Counted from the stretch's first letter, positions 26,330 through 35,128 are shown. The stretch is 64,000 nt of DNA from Haliscomenobacteraceae bacterium (GCA_947501115.1 CANMVX010000019.1:1-64000), one strand, 5' to 3'. Numbers and translations: made by a program. The notes: a model not told the origin generated them from the letters alone.

Positions 26330-27149
26330 TTTTATTCATTCCGCCAGTTTAGGGAAGAATGAATGGTGGCGTTATATATTGACTATTTTGACCACTGTAT
26401 TTACCATCGTCCTAACTAATTTATTGATCCGTAAATTACTGCCAACCATAAAAAAATTATTTCCTGATAGTGATTTTGGTAAAGATTTGGGCACTTACAG
26501 TCTTGTTTTATTGGTATTCGGTATGGCTCTTTTCGCATTTCTGGTTGCCGCAAGGAAATTCCATCATAGACCAATAATGTCTTTTATTAGCGAGGATCGT
26601 AAATTCAGATTCAAATACTACTTTTTAGGATTCATTTCGTGGGCATCCCTACTATTTATTGGAAATTTAATTACAGATTTTGGAAGTTTTAAAGCCTTCA
26701 TCCAAAATTTCAACCTCGCAGAATTTTCATTTCTACTTTTAATTGGCTTTATTTCCATAGGTATTCAGTCCTTTTTTGAGGAAATTGTCATTCGTGGATA
26801 TTTTTTACAAGGTCTTCACCTGTGTATCAGGAATATTTTAATTCTCATACTTTTAAATGCGTTAATTTTTGCTATTTTACACTTGGGCTATGGCATAGGA
26901 AGTTTTCTTTCTTCCTGGCTATTTGGGATTGCGTTTACCATAATTGTAATTCTGCAAAAAAGAATAGAATTTGTATCGGGCGCACATAATGCCAATAATT
27001 TATTATTAGCCCTTGTGTTTTTGGATTTATCTGATGTAAGTAAAGAAGAATTTAGCTGGTCAATTAATTGGACTGAATTTAGCTTACACATTGCTGCTTT
27101 ATTACTGCTAATTGGATTGGTTTATAGGTTTTTAAGCAAAAAAGAATGA
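26319..27149 (+). CDS. CPBP family intramembrane metalloprotease
   Basis: This 276-aa protein has about seven hydrophobic helices. Its CPBP (Abi) motifs are EEIVIRG (E154, E155, R159), ILHLGYG (H188) and HNANN (H223). CPBP members include CAAX-type prenyl proteases and bacteriocin-immunity proteins. The true start is the ATG at 26319; a longer frame upstream lies over the secreted-protein gene. The next gene overlaps its end by four bases (ATGA), so the operon is tight. Confidence 0.9.
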   Translation: MENNFIHSASLGKNEWWRYILTILTTVFTIVLTNLLIRKLLPTIKKLFPDSDFGKDLGTYSLVLLVFGMALFAFLVAARKFHHRPIMSFISEDRKFRFKYYFLGFISWASLLFIGNLITDFGSFKAFIQNFNLAEFSFLLLIGFISIGIQSFFEEIVIRGYFLQGLHLCIRNILILILLNALIFAILHLGYGIGSFLSSWLFGIAFTIIVILQKRIEFVSGAHNANNLLLALVFLDLSDVSKEEFSWSINWTEFSLHIAALLLLIGLVYRFLSKKE

Positions 27150-28117
27150 GGATAAGAGTAATATATCACCTTGCATTTTGGGGATTCTTTACTTTTCTTT
27201 TTTATCAGCAGAACCAGGGAGCGAATGCACTTGAGTACCTTAAATGGCTTACCGTTCTTGGAATTTCTGCCATAATTGTTTATGTAAATCTTTATATACT
27301 TTTTCCAAATTATTTTTTCAGGAAAAGATATTTGATTTATTCATTATTTCTAATTCTTCTTATTGGCTTAGGTGCTTTTTCTCTAAGATTAATTTTTAAC
27401 ACAGGACATTCTACTTTTGCAACAACTTTTTTTCAACATGGTATAAATCTATTTTTCTTTATTATCATCACAAGTTCTTTTAAATTTTTTAGAGAATATA
27501 AACGTAAACAAGCGTTGTTAATATTGGCTGAAAACGAACAACTCAAAATGGAGCTTTCTTTATTAAAGTCCCAGGTGAACCCGCATTTTTTATTTAATAC
27601 ACTGAATAACTTATATGGGTTAATCATACAAAATCAAAACATAAAAGCTTCAGAAATTACGCTAAGGCTTTCTGATTTAATGCGTTATATACTAAAAAGC
27701 AGTAAAGAAACAAAAGTAAACCTGCAAGATGAGATCAAATTTATTGAAGATTATTTGACTATAGAAAAAATTCGGCTAACAAATAATGTTGAAATTAAAT
27801 TTGAATTTTCCGGAATAGATAAAGATGTTTTAATCGCCCCTTTGTTATTCAATCCAATGGTGGAAAATGCTTTCAAGCACGGATTGCAGAATATTTCACT
27901 GGATAATTACGCACACTTTTTTTTATCCATACAAGGAAATGAGGTATTTTTTGAGGTTGAAAATTCAATTGGAAGAAAAACAGATAAACAAACCAACAGT
28001 GGAACAGGCTTAATTAATCTTCGAAAAAGATTGCAACTAATCTACCCTCAAAAACATCAATTAGAAATAAATAAAACAGAAACTAATTTTAAAGCGATTC
28101 TATACGTGGAATTATGA
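27146..28117 (+). CDS. LytS/YehU-type sensor histidine kinase
   Basis: This 323-aa kinase has four predicted N-terminal transmembrane helices with short loops (about residues 1-110) and no extended sensor domain. The HisKA-type region LKSQVNPHFLFNTLNNL puts the phospho-acceptor His at 147. A GHKL ATPase with NPMVENAFKHG (N-box) and SGTGLINLRKRL (G-box) follows. It starts four bases inside the CPBP gene and ends overlapping the response regulator. The likely signal acts at the membrane. Confidence 0.93.
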   Translation: MRIRVIYHLAFWGFFTFLFYQQNQGANALEYLKWLTVLGISAIIVYVNLYILFPNYFFRKRYLIYSLFLILLIGLGAFSLRLIFNTGHSTFATTFFQHGINLFFFIIITSSFKFFREYKRKQALLILAENEQLKMELSLLKSQVNPHFLFNTLNNLYGLIIQNQNIKASEITLRLSDLMRYILKSSKETKVNLQDEIKFIEDYLTIEKIRLTNNVEIKFEFSGIDKDVLIAPLLFNPMVENAFKHGLQNISLDNYAHFFLSIQGNEVFFEVENSIGRKTDKQTNSGTGLINLRKRLQLIYPQKHQLEINKTETNFKAILYVEL

Positions 28118-28839
28118 AATATCAATGTTTAATAGTGGATGACGAGCCAGTTGCTCAACAAATATTGGAAAAATATATCAATCAAATTGAAGCACTTCAT
28201 TTAATAGCAAAATGCAGTAATGCTTTTGAAGCAATGAATATTTTGCATCAGGAAAAAGTTGACATCTTATTTCTGGACATTAAAATGCCTTCACTTTCCG
28301 GGATAGAAATGCTTAAAACCATACAAAATCAGCCTAAAGTAATTTTAACAACGGCCTTTTCAGAATTTGCTGTTGAAAGTTATGAATATGGCGTTATTGA
28401 TTACCTACTCAAACCCATTGCTTTTGAACGTTTTTTGAAAACAGTAAATAAAATCCTGCTACCCCAAAATATAGATTTTAATAATGGCAAGGCTGACGAA
28501 AAGCTTACTATACAACCCACTTTTATTTTCTTTAAGGCAAACAAAAAAATCTTTAAGTATTATTTAGTTGATATACTTTTTATTGAAGGAAGTGGCAATT
28601 ACATTAAAGTCCATACCCAGAACGATAAGCCTCTTATGGTTTTAGATAAATTAACGGATTTACTGGAGAAATTACCTCCCAGACAATTTTTAAGAGTGCA
28701 TAAATCATTTATTATTAATATTTCACACATTATAAAGATAGAAGGGAATGTCCTATTTATCAGAGATAGAGAAATTCCAATTTCAAATACATTTAGGAAA
28801 GATTTAGATGAGGTGATACAGCGTAATCTCCGCCTATAG
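28114..28839 (+). CDS. LytTR-family response regulator
   Basis: This 241-aa protein has a receiver domain (IVDDEP at 7-12; acceptor D55 in FLDIKMPS) and a C-terminal LytTR DNA-binding domain (about 135-240) with FRVHKSFIIN-type residues (LRVHKSFIINISHI). It is the partner of the kinase encoded just upstream. Targets are unknown; in Bacteroidota such regulators often act on neighbouring membrane or secreted-protein genes. Confidence 0.94.
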   Translation: MKYQCLIVDDEPVAQQILEKYINQIEALHLIAKCSNAFEAMNILHQEKVDILFLDIKMPSLSGIEMLKTIQNQPKVILTTAFSEFAVESYEYGVIDYLLKPIAFERFLKTVNKILLPQNIDFNNGKADEKLTIQPTFIFFKANKKIFKYYLVDILFIEGSGNYIKVHTQNDKPLMVLDKLTDLLEKLPPRQFLRVHKSFIINISHIIKIEGNVLFIRDREIPISNTFRKDLDEVIQRNLRL

Positions 28840-28867
28840 ATTGACATAAAGTTTAAACCTTAATACC

Positions 28868-28911
28868 CTATTATCCGAATACTTAATCAACGTATTATAG
28901 TTGCATTTTTT
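28868..28911 (+). repeat. Intergenic repeat copy 5
   Basis: It reads TATTATCCGAATACTTAATC, then AACGTATTATAGTTGCATTTTT. The right-hand TTATAGTTGCAT is intact while the left part has drifted. It lies between the LytTR gene and the TfoX-C gene and is the last copy in the block. Confidence 0.65.
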
Positions 28912-28932
28912 TTTACATTGTAACCTTTTTAT

Positions 28933-29187
28933 ATGAATGACCTCAGAGAATTAAAAAACTTCGGGCCATATATGGTCAAAATATTGAATTTGATTGGAAT
29001 ATATTCTAGAGCAGACCTAATGGCATCAGATTTCAAAAAAATCAAAAATGAATTGGTAAAGGTTGGCATCAAACCGCATCTTAATATTTTTTACTCCATT
29101 GAAATGGGATTGCAAAATAAACCCTGGAATAAAATTTCTTCTGAGGAAAAATATGAAATCAAGAGAATTTTAAGTGATTTGAATTGA
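28933..29187 (+). CDS. TfoX C-terminal domain protein
   Basis: This 84-aa protein matches the TfoX_C domain: it begins LRELKNFGPYMVKILNLIGI, has YSRADLMA, and ends with NKPWNKISSEEKYEIKRIL. Stand-alone TfoX_C proteins are common; the helix-hairpin-helix-like fold may bind DNA, but no target is known. It lies at the right edge of the accessory block, convergent with the GCS2-CBS gene. Confidence 0.85.
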   Translation: MNDLRELKNFGPYMVKILNLIGIYSRADLMASDFKKIKNELVKVGIKPHLNIFYSIEMGLQNKPWNKISSEEKYEIKRILSDLN

Positions 29188-29255
29188 TTTTAAGGAAAAT
29201 GCAAGGAAGATTTCTGAAGGTATCGAAACAATCCTTACATACCATAAAATATCAT

Positions 29256-31184
29256 TTAAGGCTCTAAACGTTCAATGAGCCTTGCGGAAATTCGGAGAAA
29301 ATCCATTTCCGTTATGATACCTATCAGTTCTCCATCCGTAACCACTGGTAGGCAGCCAATTTTCTTTTCGCGCATGATATGAAGCGCTTCTATGATTGAT
29401 TTTCCAGGCTCAATAACAATCGGGGAACTAATCATGATATCTTCAACCGTTTGCTGTTTGTTTCCCTCTTTTATGGAAATACCTTTTTGGCTATAAAACC
29501 TAAGGAGTAACCTGGAAGTTATTAATCCACAAATATTACCCTTTTGATCTTCCACGGGCATATATCTGATCTTTCTCCAATCCATTAATTTTGCTACCAA
29601 CTCAATGAGGTCATCTTTCGAGACAGTAAAAAGATCTGTTTGCATAAATTCCTCGACCCTCAAATTCCCCGGTCTATAATCCAGCAAATCTTTCAATTCC
29701 GGTAATTCCCAGGTATGGACAGGTTTACCCAAATTCTGATTTTCATAAATGGCGCTAGTCATTACAGTAACTGCCTCGTCCATACTTGTTTCTTTTTTCA
29801 GCTTGGTAAAAGCGCGAAGCTGCCATCTTGCACCATTCAAATTTAATTTTGCTCGTTGAGAAATAATATCCATATAAAAATCAATATCACCTGCATTTAT
29901 CCCCTGAGCGGCAAGGCCTTCTTTTGCCAAAGGTATAAGCTCTTCATTTACAAGATCGGTTACGGTAATTTTCTTATCTTTAAACCAGGTAAATTTCGAG
30001 TCAATTCCAAAACGAGCTGCTTTCTCAAAATTATCTCTTACATCCTCCCAGCTCATTTTTTTTCTGATATCTCCCCATTCTTTCGCACAGCCAACAACTG
30101 CGCCCAACCAAAGTGCCGCATTTGCTATTTCATCAACTACGGTAGGACCTGCGGGTAATACTCTGTTTTCTATTCGAAGATGAGGTTTTCCGGTATCACT
30201 AATACCATAACATGGTCTATTCCATCTGTAAACTGTAGAATTATGTATTTGCAACGCACTTAATTTGGGTATTTTTCCTTCCAGGACAGCTTCCATAGAA
30301 TTTTCATACGTCTCAGGATAAATTAAAGACCTGAAGCGAGCAATGTCTTCCCGATAAATATCAAGAATGGAATTATGAACCCAATCGGAACCAAAATTAA
30401 CTCTTGGACTTCTTTCCCGCATGTGTTCATTAGTAGTTCTTACGTCTAATGCCTGTTGAAATAGCGCAATTCTGGATTCATGCCATAAACGACGACCGAA
30501 AACAATGGGAGAATTAGCCGAAATACCCAAAACAGGAGCAGTTAATGCTTGAGCTATGTTATAATAAGGGACAAAATTTTCCGGATCAACTTGCAAATGA
30601 ACTTGAAAACTTGTATTTGCCGCTTCCAAAAGAGGGGTATGACTTCTAAGTAATAATTCATCAATGCCTTGAATTCTTAATTCAAAAGCTTGTCCCAATA
30701 ATTGGGCACTAAGTGATTCCACCAATAATTTATACCTTTCCCGGGGTGTTAAATTATGAGACTCCAGATCATTTTTATGTAGTGTTGGTAAAATACCCGT
30801 AAGTAATATATCTGATTGAAATGGAGACAATGCCCTTTTAATAATGTCTAACTTATCTTTTGTTTCTACCTCCATATCCTTAAGGGCTGAGCCTGTAAAG
30901 ATGCGTGGATCAAGATTTATTTCCAGATTAAATTTTGCCAATTCCGTATCTAACCAGGGCATATCTTTAAGTAAATCAATAATTTCCAACGCGATAGGCG
31001 CTGCCTTAAAAGATTTTTTTTGAATAATGCACATTTCTTGTTCAGCACCTATTCTGGTTACCCCTTTTTCAAAAATGGAATTATGTAACATATACTCCAA
31101 TGCTTGCATATCCTGCAATAGATTGGAAACGAATTGTTGCCTGCCCGGTTCTCCTTTTGCTTTTTTGAATTTTTTCTCACCCAT
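29256..31184 (-). CDS. Glutamate-cysteine ligase family 2 (GCS2) protein with CBS pair
   Basis: This 642-aa protein fuses a GCS2 carboxylate-amine ligase domain (about residues 1-500; IGAEQEMCIIQ and NLEINLDPRIF are typical) to two C-terminal CBS domains (about 515-640; for example LVAKLMDWRKIRYMPVED and LPVVTDGELIGIITEMDF). CBS pairs bind adenosyl nucleotides, so the ligase may be gated by energy charge. GCS2 members join Glu to Cys or to other amines; the substrate here is unknown. It stands alone between two unrelated genes on the + strand. Confidence 0.85.
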   Translation of the reverse strand: MGEKKFKKAKGEPGRQQFVSNLLQDMQALEYMLHNSIFEKGVTRIGAEQEMCIIQKKSFKAAPIALEIIDLLKDMPWLDTELAKFNLEINLDPRIFTGSALKDMEVETKDKLDIIKRALSPFQSDILLTGILPTLHKNDLESHNLTPRERYKLLVESLSAQLLGQAFELRIQGIDELLLRSHTPLLEAANTSFQVHLQVDPENFVPYYNIAQALTAPVLGISANSPIVFGRRLWHESRIALFQQALDVRTTNEHMRERSPRVNFGSDWVHNSILDIYREDIARFRSLIYPETYENSMEAVLEGKIPKLSALQIHNSTVYRWNRPCYGISDTGKPHLRIENRVLPAGPTVVDEIANAALWLGAVVGCAKEWGDIRKKMSWEDVRDNFEKAARFGIDSKFTWFKDKKITVTDLVNEELIPLAKEGLAAQGINAGDIDFYMDIISQRAKLNLNGARWQLRAFTKLKKETSMDEAVTVMTSAIYENQNLGKPVHTWELPELKDLLDYRPGNLRVEEFMQTDLFTVSKDDLIELVAKLMDWRKIRYMPVEDQKGNICGLITSRLLLRFYSQKGISIKEGNKQQTVEDIMISSPIVIEPGKSIIEALHIMREKKIGCLPVVTDGELIGIITEMDFLRISARLIERLEP

Positions 31185-31260
31185 TATAAAAATATTATTC
31201 CCTAATATAACTAAATTTAAAAATCAGTACGCATTCAAAATCATAATTTTTAAATTATTA

Positions 31261-31815
31261 TTGCGTTCATTTCAAATAAAACAAAGTATAGTGCGGATTT
31301 TTGTATTATTTTTTTGCTTACTAACCGTTTTTTCCTGTCGCAGTGACCGACGTTTGGTTTCTTTTTTCATGTACTACCCTAATATTCGGCTAAATATCCC
31401 CTCAGGTTTAAGTGGTATTTTACCCAGGGTGTATTCATTGGATCTGGTTCCATCAAACATAAAAAACTTTTTACCCGCAGGGCTTGATACCGCATTAATA
31501 ACAAGAATTGAACCTGTTTCAGCGCGTCTGGTTACTTTGGACGAAAGCATCTCCTTTTATTGGCTAAGAGAATTATCAATTAGAATATGTCAGGATAAAT
31601 CACTTACCTGCCAAACTGCGGAAGAAGTTTTTTATCAAAACGAACTAGCCTTAAGAAGACCAGCTTTAGAGATTGATTTATTTCCAACGCTCATCAACGC
31701 AAGAAAACATCTAGTAAAAAATTCGTTCAAACTGGAGGTATGGTTTTATTTACAAGACATAACGCCAAGAGAAATTCCAGCCCGTTTAGAAATGGAATTT
31801 GCCGCTTACCAATAA
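31261..31815 (+). CDS. Lipoprotein of unknown function
   Basis: A short hydrophobic signal runs into the lipobox-like TVFSC, giving a lipoprotein with about 155 mature residues. No ATG lies nearby: the start is either TTG at 31261 (MRSFQIKQSIVRIFVLFFCL) or GTG at 31291 (MRIFVLFFCL). I use the TTG; the choice is uncertain. The body includes PNIRLNIPSGLSGILPRVYS and LEVWFYLQDITPREIPARLE and is not recognised. It faces the broken MazF gene across a short gap. Confidence 0.6.
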   Translation: MRSFQIKQSIVRIFVLFFCLLTVFSCRSDRRLVSFFMYYPNIRLNIPSGLSGILPRVYSLDLVPSNIKNFLPAGLDTALITRIEPVSARLVTLDESISFYWLRELSIRICQDKSLTCQTAEEVFYQNELALRRPALEIDLFPTLINARKHLVKNSFKLEVWFYLQDITPREIPARLEMEFAAYQ

Positions 31816-31838
31816 GTTCGAATATGGACGGGTCACCT

Positions 31839-32177
31839 TTACAAATCAAATACGATTTTTAAAGATTCTTTTATTTTCTGAAAGTCAATTTCATCCATTT
31901 CACCTAATTTACTAACAAATCTGTTTGTTGATAAAGATTTTACCTGAAAACAATCTGCTGTTGAATCTTTACCCAGTTTATTCAGCGTCGTTGGTTTAAT
32001 TTTCACCATCCAGTCTGCAGTAATATATCTCTCATTCCAATCTGTAATCGGAACAATAATCCGAAGCGGTAAAATACCGATGGCATCATCATTAACAATA
32101 ATTGCATGTCGTTTTTTATTTATCTCCGCGCCAACACTTGGATTAAAAGTTACCTACCATATTTCCTTAGTATTCAT
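31839..32177 (-). pseudogene. MazF/PemK-family toxin, stopped at codon 8
   Basis: On the minus strand ATG at 32177 opens MNTKEIW followed by an in-frame TAG (32154-32156). Beyond it the frame continues VTFNPSVGAEINKKRHAIIV to a stop at 31839, 113 codons in all, with the MazF hallmarks DxP-like NPSVG and the VPITDW strand. In relatives the stop position holds a hydrophobic residue (IWLV). MazF toxins are ribonucleases. The gene overlaps the end of the Panacea antitoxin gene by 11 bases. It has no good in-frame restart. Confidence 0.85.
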
Positions 32178-32694
32178 AAATATCCTCAGCATCAACGTTA
32201 GAGGAATCAGTTAATTCATTATCATATATATAGTCAATGAGTAAAAACCTTGCAGCTTCTTTTCTTTCCTTTTTTTCATCTTTTAGTAATTCATTATCAA
32301 TTACTTGAGATTTACCATAAGTATCCAACCAAGGAGATTCTTCGTGAGTTAATTCCATCATTTTTACTGGAGAGAATTGACGAAAATATCCATAAACTTT
32401 ATTAATAAATTTTTTCTGTTTATCACTTAAATAATCAAAGGAGTGGTTAGTTTCAGGAACAATGATTGAATTATTTCCATAAACTTTAAATGTATAGTAC
32501 TCTTTAGAAACCACCGGGCCATATTTCCATGCCTCTATTTCTTCTTCGAATAAGACTTCATTAAAAAGTGCCAAATGGAATCCTTGCAAATAATATAAAA
32601 TTTTTTGCAACTTCATATTCGTCAGGTTTTCCTCGGGGTTGTTCTGAGCCAGGCTAATAATGTAATTTGAAATTTGATTTGCTTTCATTACCAT
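32167..32694 (-). CDS. Panacea-domain (DUF4065) antitoxin
   Basis: This protein of about 175 aa begins MVMKANQISNYIISLAQ and has the Panacea hallmarks MKLQKILYYLQGFHLALF and WKYGPVV. Panacea domains are known to serve as exchangeable antitoxins for many toxins. The longer frame to 32727 begins inside the -7 box of the promoter, so I place the start at ATG 32694 (32688 is also possible). Its normal partner would be the MazF gene directly downstream, which is broken. It may survive as an orphan antitoxin. Confidence 0.88.
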   Translation of the reverse strand: MVMKANQISNYIISLAQNNPEENLTNMKLQKILYYLQGFHLALFNEVLFEEEIEAWKYGPVVSKEYYTFKVYGNNSIIVPETNHSFDYLSDKQKKFINKVYGYFRQFSPVKMMELTHEESPWLDTYGKSQVIDNELLKDEKKERKEAARFLLIDYIYDNELTDSSNVDAEDIYEY

Positions 32695-32724
32695 TTTACT
32701 TTGTGATATATTAGCCCTAATCTT

Positions 32725-32755
32725 CAAAAATAAGTAATTTTCACATAAATTACAA
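32725..32755 (-). promoter_or_regulatory. Promoter of the Panacea/MazF pair
   Basis: On the minus strand TATTTTTG (complement of 32725-32732) fits TAnnTTTG, with TTG (complement of 32753-32755) 20 bases upstream. This also rules out the longer start at 32727. Confidence 0.6.
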
Positions 32756-32808
32756 TTAAAAATCAGCCTTCATTTGTTTGACTCGTTTTTAAAAAAGAGG
32801 TCACCTTT

Positions 32809-34065
32809 TTAGTCCGCTGCCCCATTTGTTTTCAACAAAAGGCTACTATCTCCAAAGCTCAAGAACCGAAATTTATTTTCTAAAGCGTACTTATAAATTT
32901 TTTTCCAGTCCTCTCCTACCCAAGCTGCGATGAGGAACAACAGGGTACTTTTCGGCTGGTGAAAATTTGTAATAATGCCAGAAATAACTTTAAAATGATA
33001 GCCGGGTACTATCATCAGTTTAGTTTCCCCCTCTAACCAACTCAGATTATATTGTTCCATAAGGTGAATTATTTGCCGAAGAGCCTCTTGCAATGATAAA
33101 CTTTTTTGACTGAGGTAAGGCTCCCACTGCGAAACCGAAAGAAAAGCTTCTGATTTTTCAGTTAGATTGTTACCATACCAGTAAATGCTTTCGAGGCTTC
33201 TCAAACTAGTAGTACCTACGGCGATGATAGGTTGTTGATTAAGGCTGGCTGAAGCTAATGTTTCAAGACTTTTTCGTGAAACCCGAATCTGTTCTTTATG
33301 CATGACGTGCTCCGAAATATGCTCAACTTTGATGGGTTTAAATGTACCCGCACCAACGTGGAGGGTAAGAAACACAAAAGTTACCCCTTTTTCCCTGAGC
33401 CCTTTCAACACATCTTCTGTAAAGTGTAAACCAGCCGTTGGCGCTGCCACTGAACCTTCTGCTTTTGCATAAATGGTCTGATAATCCGTTTCATCGTCAA
33501 ACTCGACCTCTCTATTCAAATAGGGTGGAATAGGAATTTGCCCAATGGCATCTAATAAATCTCCAAAAACCAAATCGGACTGACTCTTCCATGAGAAACG
33601 AACGAGAAAAGAATCATCCACCTGTTCCAATTTTTCTGCAAACAGCGTTACCGGAGACTCATTTATAGCCATATCGATAGACATTGGATTATCTTTCCAG
33701 CGTTTATTATTGCCGATCAAACATTTCCACACCACCTCATTTTTAGCATTTAAATTATCAAAATGAAGGGCAGGTAAAAAAGGATCTAAACAGAATATTT
33801 CTATTTTCGCACCCATTGGCGTTAAAAAAAATAGTCTGGCATGAATAACTTTCGTTTCATTAAAAACAAGCACAGCATTTGCAGGAATTACGTCAGGCAA
33901 ATGGGTAAACTGAAAATCAGACATATCCCCATTATTATAGTACAATAATTGGGAATGATCACGAGGTGAAACAGGATGTAAGGCTATAAAATCATTAGGT
34001 AAATTATAATCCAATAATTCTAAATGATCCAACCATTTAAGATCCATAACCATATTTTTAGGCAC
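32809..34065 (-). CDS. queA: S-adenosylmethionine:tRNA ribosyltransferase-isomerase
   Basis: This 418-aa cytosolic enzyme transfers and isomerises the ribosyl moiety of SAM to make epoxyqueuosine in tRNA. Typical segments are LPVSPRDHSQ-like (ALHPVSPRDHSQ), VAAPTAGLHFT and FLTLHVGAGTFKP, and NFHQPKSTLLFLIAAW near the end. A second ATG (MDLKWL) six codons in could be the start. Length is at the upper end of the family. It stands alone, with its 5' end facing the sigma-factor operon. Confidence 0.97.
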   Translation of the reverse strand: MPKNMVMDLKWLDHLELLDYNLPNDFIALHPVSPRDHSQLLYYNNGDMSDFQFTHLPDVIPANAVLVFNETKVIHARLFFLTPMGAKIEIFCLDPFLPALHFDNLNAKNEVVWKCLIGNNKRWKDNPMSIDMAINESPVTLFAEKLEQVDDSFLVRFSWKSQSDLVFGDLLDAIGQIPIPPYLNREVEFDDETDYQTIYAKAEGSVAAPTAGLHFTEDVLKGLREKGVTFVFLTLHVGAGTFKPIKVEHISEHVMHKEQIRVSRKSLETLASASLNQQPIIAVGTTSLRSLESIYWYGNNLTEKSEAFLSVSQWEPYLSQKSLSLQEALRQIIHLMEQYNLSWLEGETKLMIVPGYHFKVISGIITNFHQPKSTLLFLIAAWVGEDWKKIYKYALENKFRFLSFGDSSLLLKTNGAAD

Positions 34066-34159
34066 GAAATAAATAAATTTATAAATTCATTACAAATAAC
34101 TATATTTTAGATTAAACCTTTCCCATTCAAAGCTATCAAAAGTAGTAAATGATTTAATA

Positions 34160-34717
34160 ATGAACATAAACTACTCCGATGAGCAACTTTGCAAAATGGC
34201 TAAGAACCCAAAGGAAAAAGAATGGGCATTCAAAATGATTTTAAAAATATATCAGGAACGCCTGTATGCCCTCATAAGAAGGATGGTTGGTACACATGAA
34301 GATACGGATGATATTTTACAAAACACCTTTTTAAAAGTCTATAAATACATCCATACTTTTGAAAATAAAAGTAGTTTATACACCTGGATTTATAAGATTG
34401 CCCTAAATGAAACCTTTCGTTTTTTAGAACAACAAAAAATTCAAAAACGAATACATGAATCAGCCATCAGACATGCTAGTGAATCTTATTCATTTGATAT
34501 ACAGTCATTTGAGGAAGAAAAAATATGGATATTGCTAAACGAAGGTATTGAATTACTACCCACACGCCAAAAATTAGTATTCAAATTGAGATATTTTGAA
34601 AAAATGACCTACGCTGAAATGGCGGGTATTTTGAAAGTAACGGAAGGATCATTAAAAGCATCCTTTCATCATGCATTAGGCAAATTAAACGAATTTATTA
34701 AAAAGAAAGCCTTATGA
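34160..34717 (+). CDS. ECF sigma factor
   Basis: This 185-aa sigma-70 family protein has region 2 (DTDDILQNTFLKVYKYIHTF) and region 4 (LPTRQKLVFKLRYFEKMTYA, then ILKVTEGSLKASFHHALGKL). It is the first gene of a three-gene operon with a membrane-bound anti-sigma-like protein overlapping by four bases and a small periplasmic protein. It probably controls an envelope-stress regulon and its own operon. Confidence 0.93.
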   Translation: MNINYSDEQLCKMAKNPKEKEWAFKMILKIYQERLYALIRRMVGTHEDTDDILQNTFLKVYKYIHTFENKSSLYTWIYKIALNETFRFLEQQKIQKRIHESAIRHASESYSFDIQSFEEEKIWILLNEGIELLPTRQKLVFKLRYFEKMTYAEMAGILKVTEGSLKASFHHALGKLNEFIKKKAL

Positions 34718-35127
34718 AAGAGGAAGATAAAGAATGGGAAAAAGAGATAAGCGAAATTGCCCCATGGATACCGTTAAAGGTTTCCACGCTACCTGGCGTT
34801 GAGGCTCCTAATGGATATTATGACAGTCTTGAAAAATCATTAGCTGAAAAAATAGACAAAATTAGTCCGACAAACCGGCGAAGAAAATATATCCGACCAC
34901 TATTAGCCTCAGCGGCGGCATTTTTATTGCTCTTCTCATTGGTAAAATTCTTTTGGATAAATCAGCGTGTTGATAAAAAGCAGACAGAATATACCATTTA
35001 TTCGCTTTCAACGGAGGAAGCGGCGCTATGGCTAGGTGAAGAAGCAGTCATTTCAGAGCTTGATATTCAATTATTTGCAGAAGAAATGACTTTAAACTCT
35101 ATAGAAATAAAAACTAAAAACAAATAA
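34714..35127 (+). CDS. Anti-sigma factor-like membrane protein
   Basis: This 137-aa protein has a cytosolic N-terminal part (about 1-62), one transmembrane helix (about 66-84, PLLASAAAFLLLFSLVKFF) and a short periplasmic tail. Its ATG overlaps the sigma gene's stop (ATGA), the usual arrangement for an anti-sigma factor that holds its sigma factor at the membrane. No zinc anti-sigma motif was seen. Confidence 0.75.
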   Translation: MKEEDKEWEKEISEIAPWIPLKVSTLPGVEAPNGYYDSLEKSLAEKIDKISPTNRRRKYIRPLLASAAAFLLLFSLVKFFWINQRVDKKQTEYTIYSLSTEEAALWLGEEAVISELDIQLFAEEMTLNSIEIKTKNK

Positions 35128-35128
35128 A

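Noticed and set aside
17811-28911. Classical integron attC sites
   Set aside because: A few GTTAG(A/G) cores occur, but I could not pair them with RYYYAAC arms or find L-box symmetry, and there is no integrase in the window.
32167-32727. Longer start for the Panacea protein
   Set aside because: The TTG at 32727 lies inside the -7 promoter box, so the mRNA would not include it.
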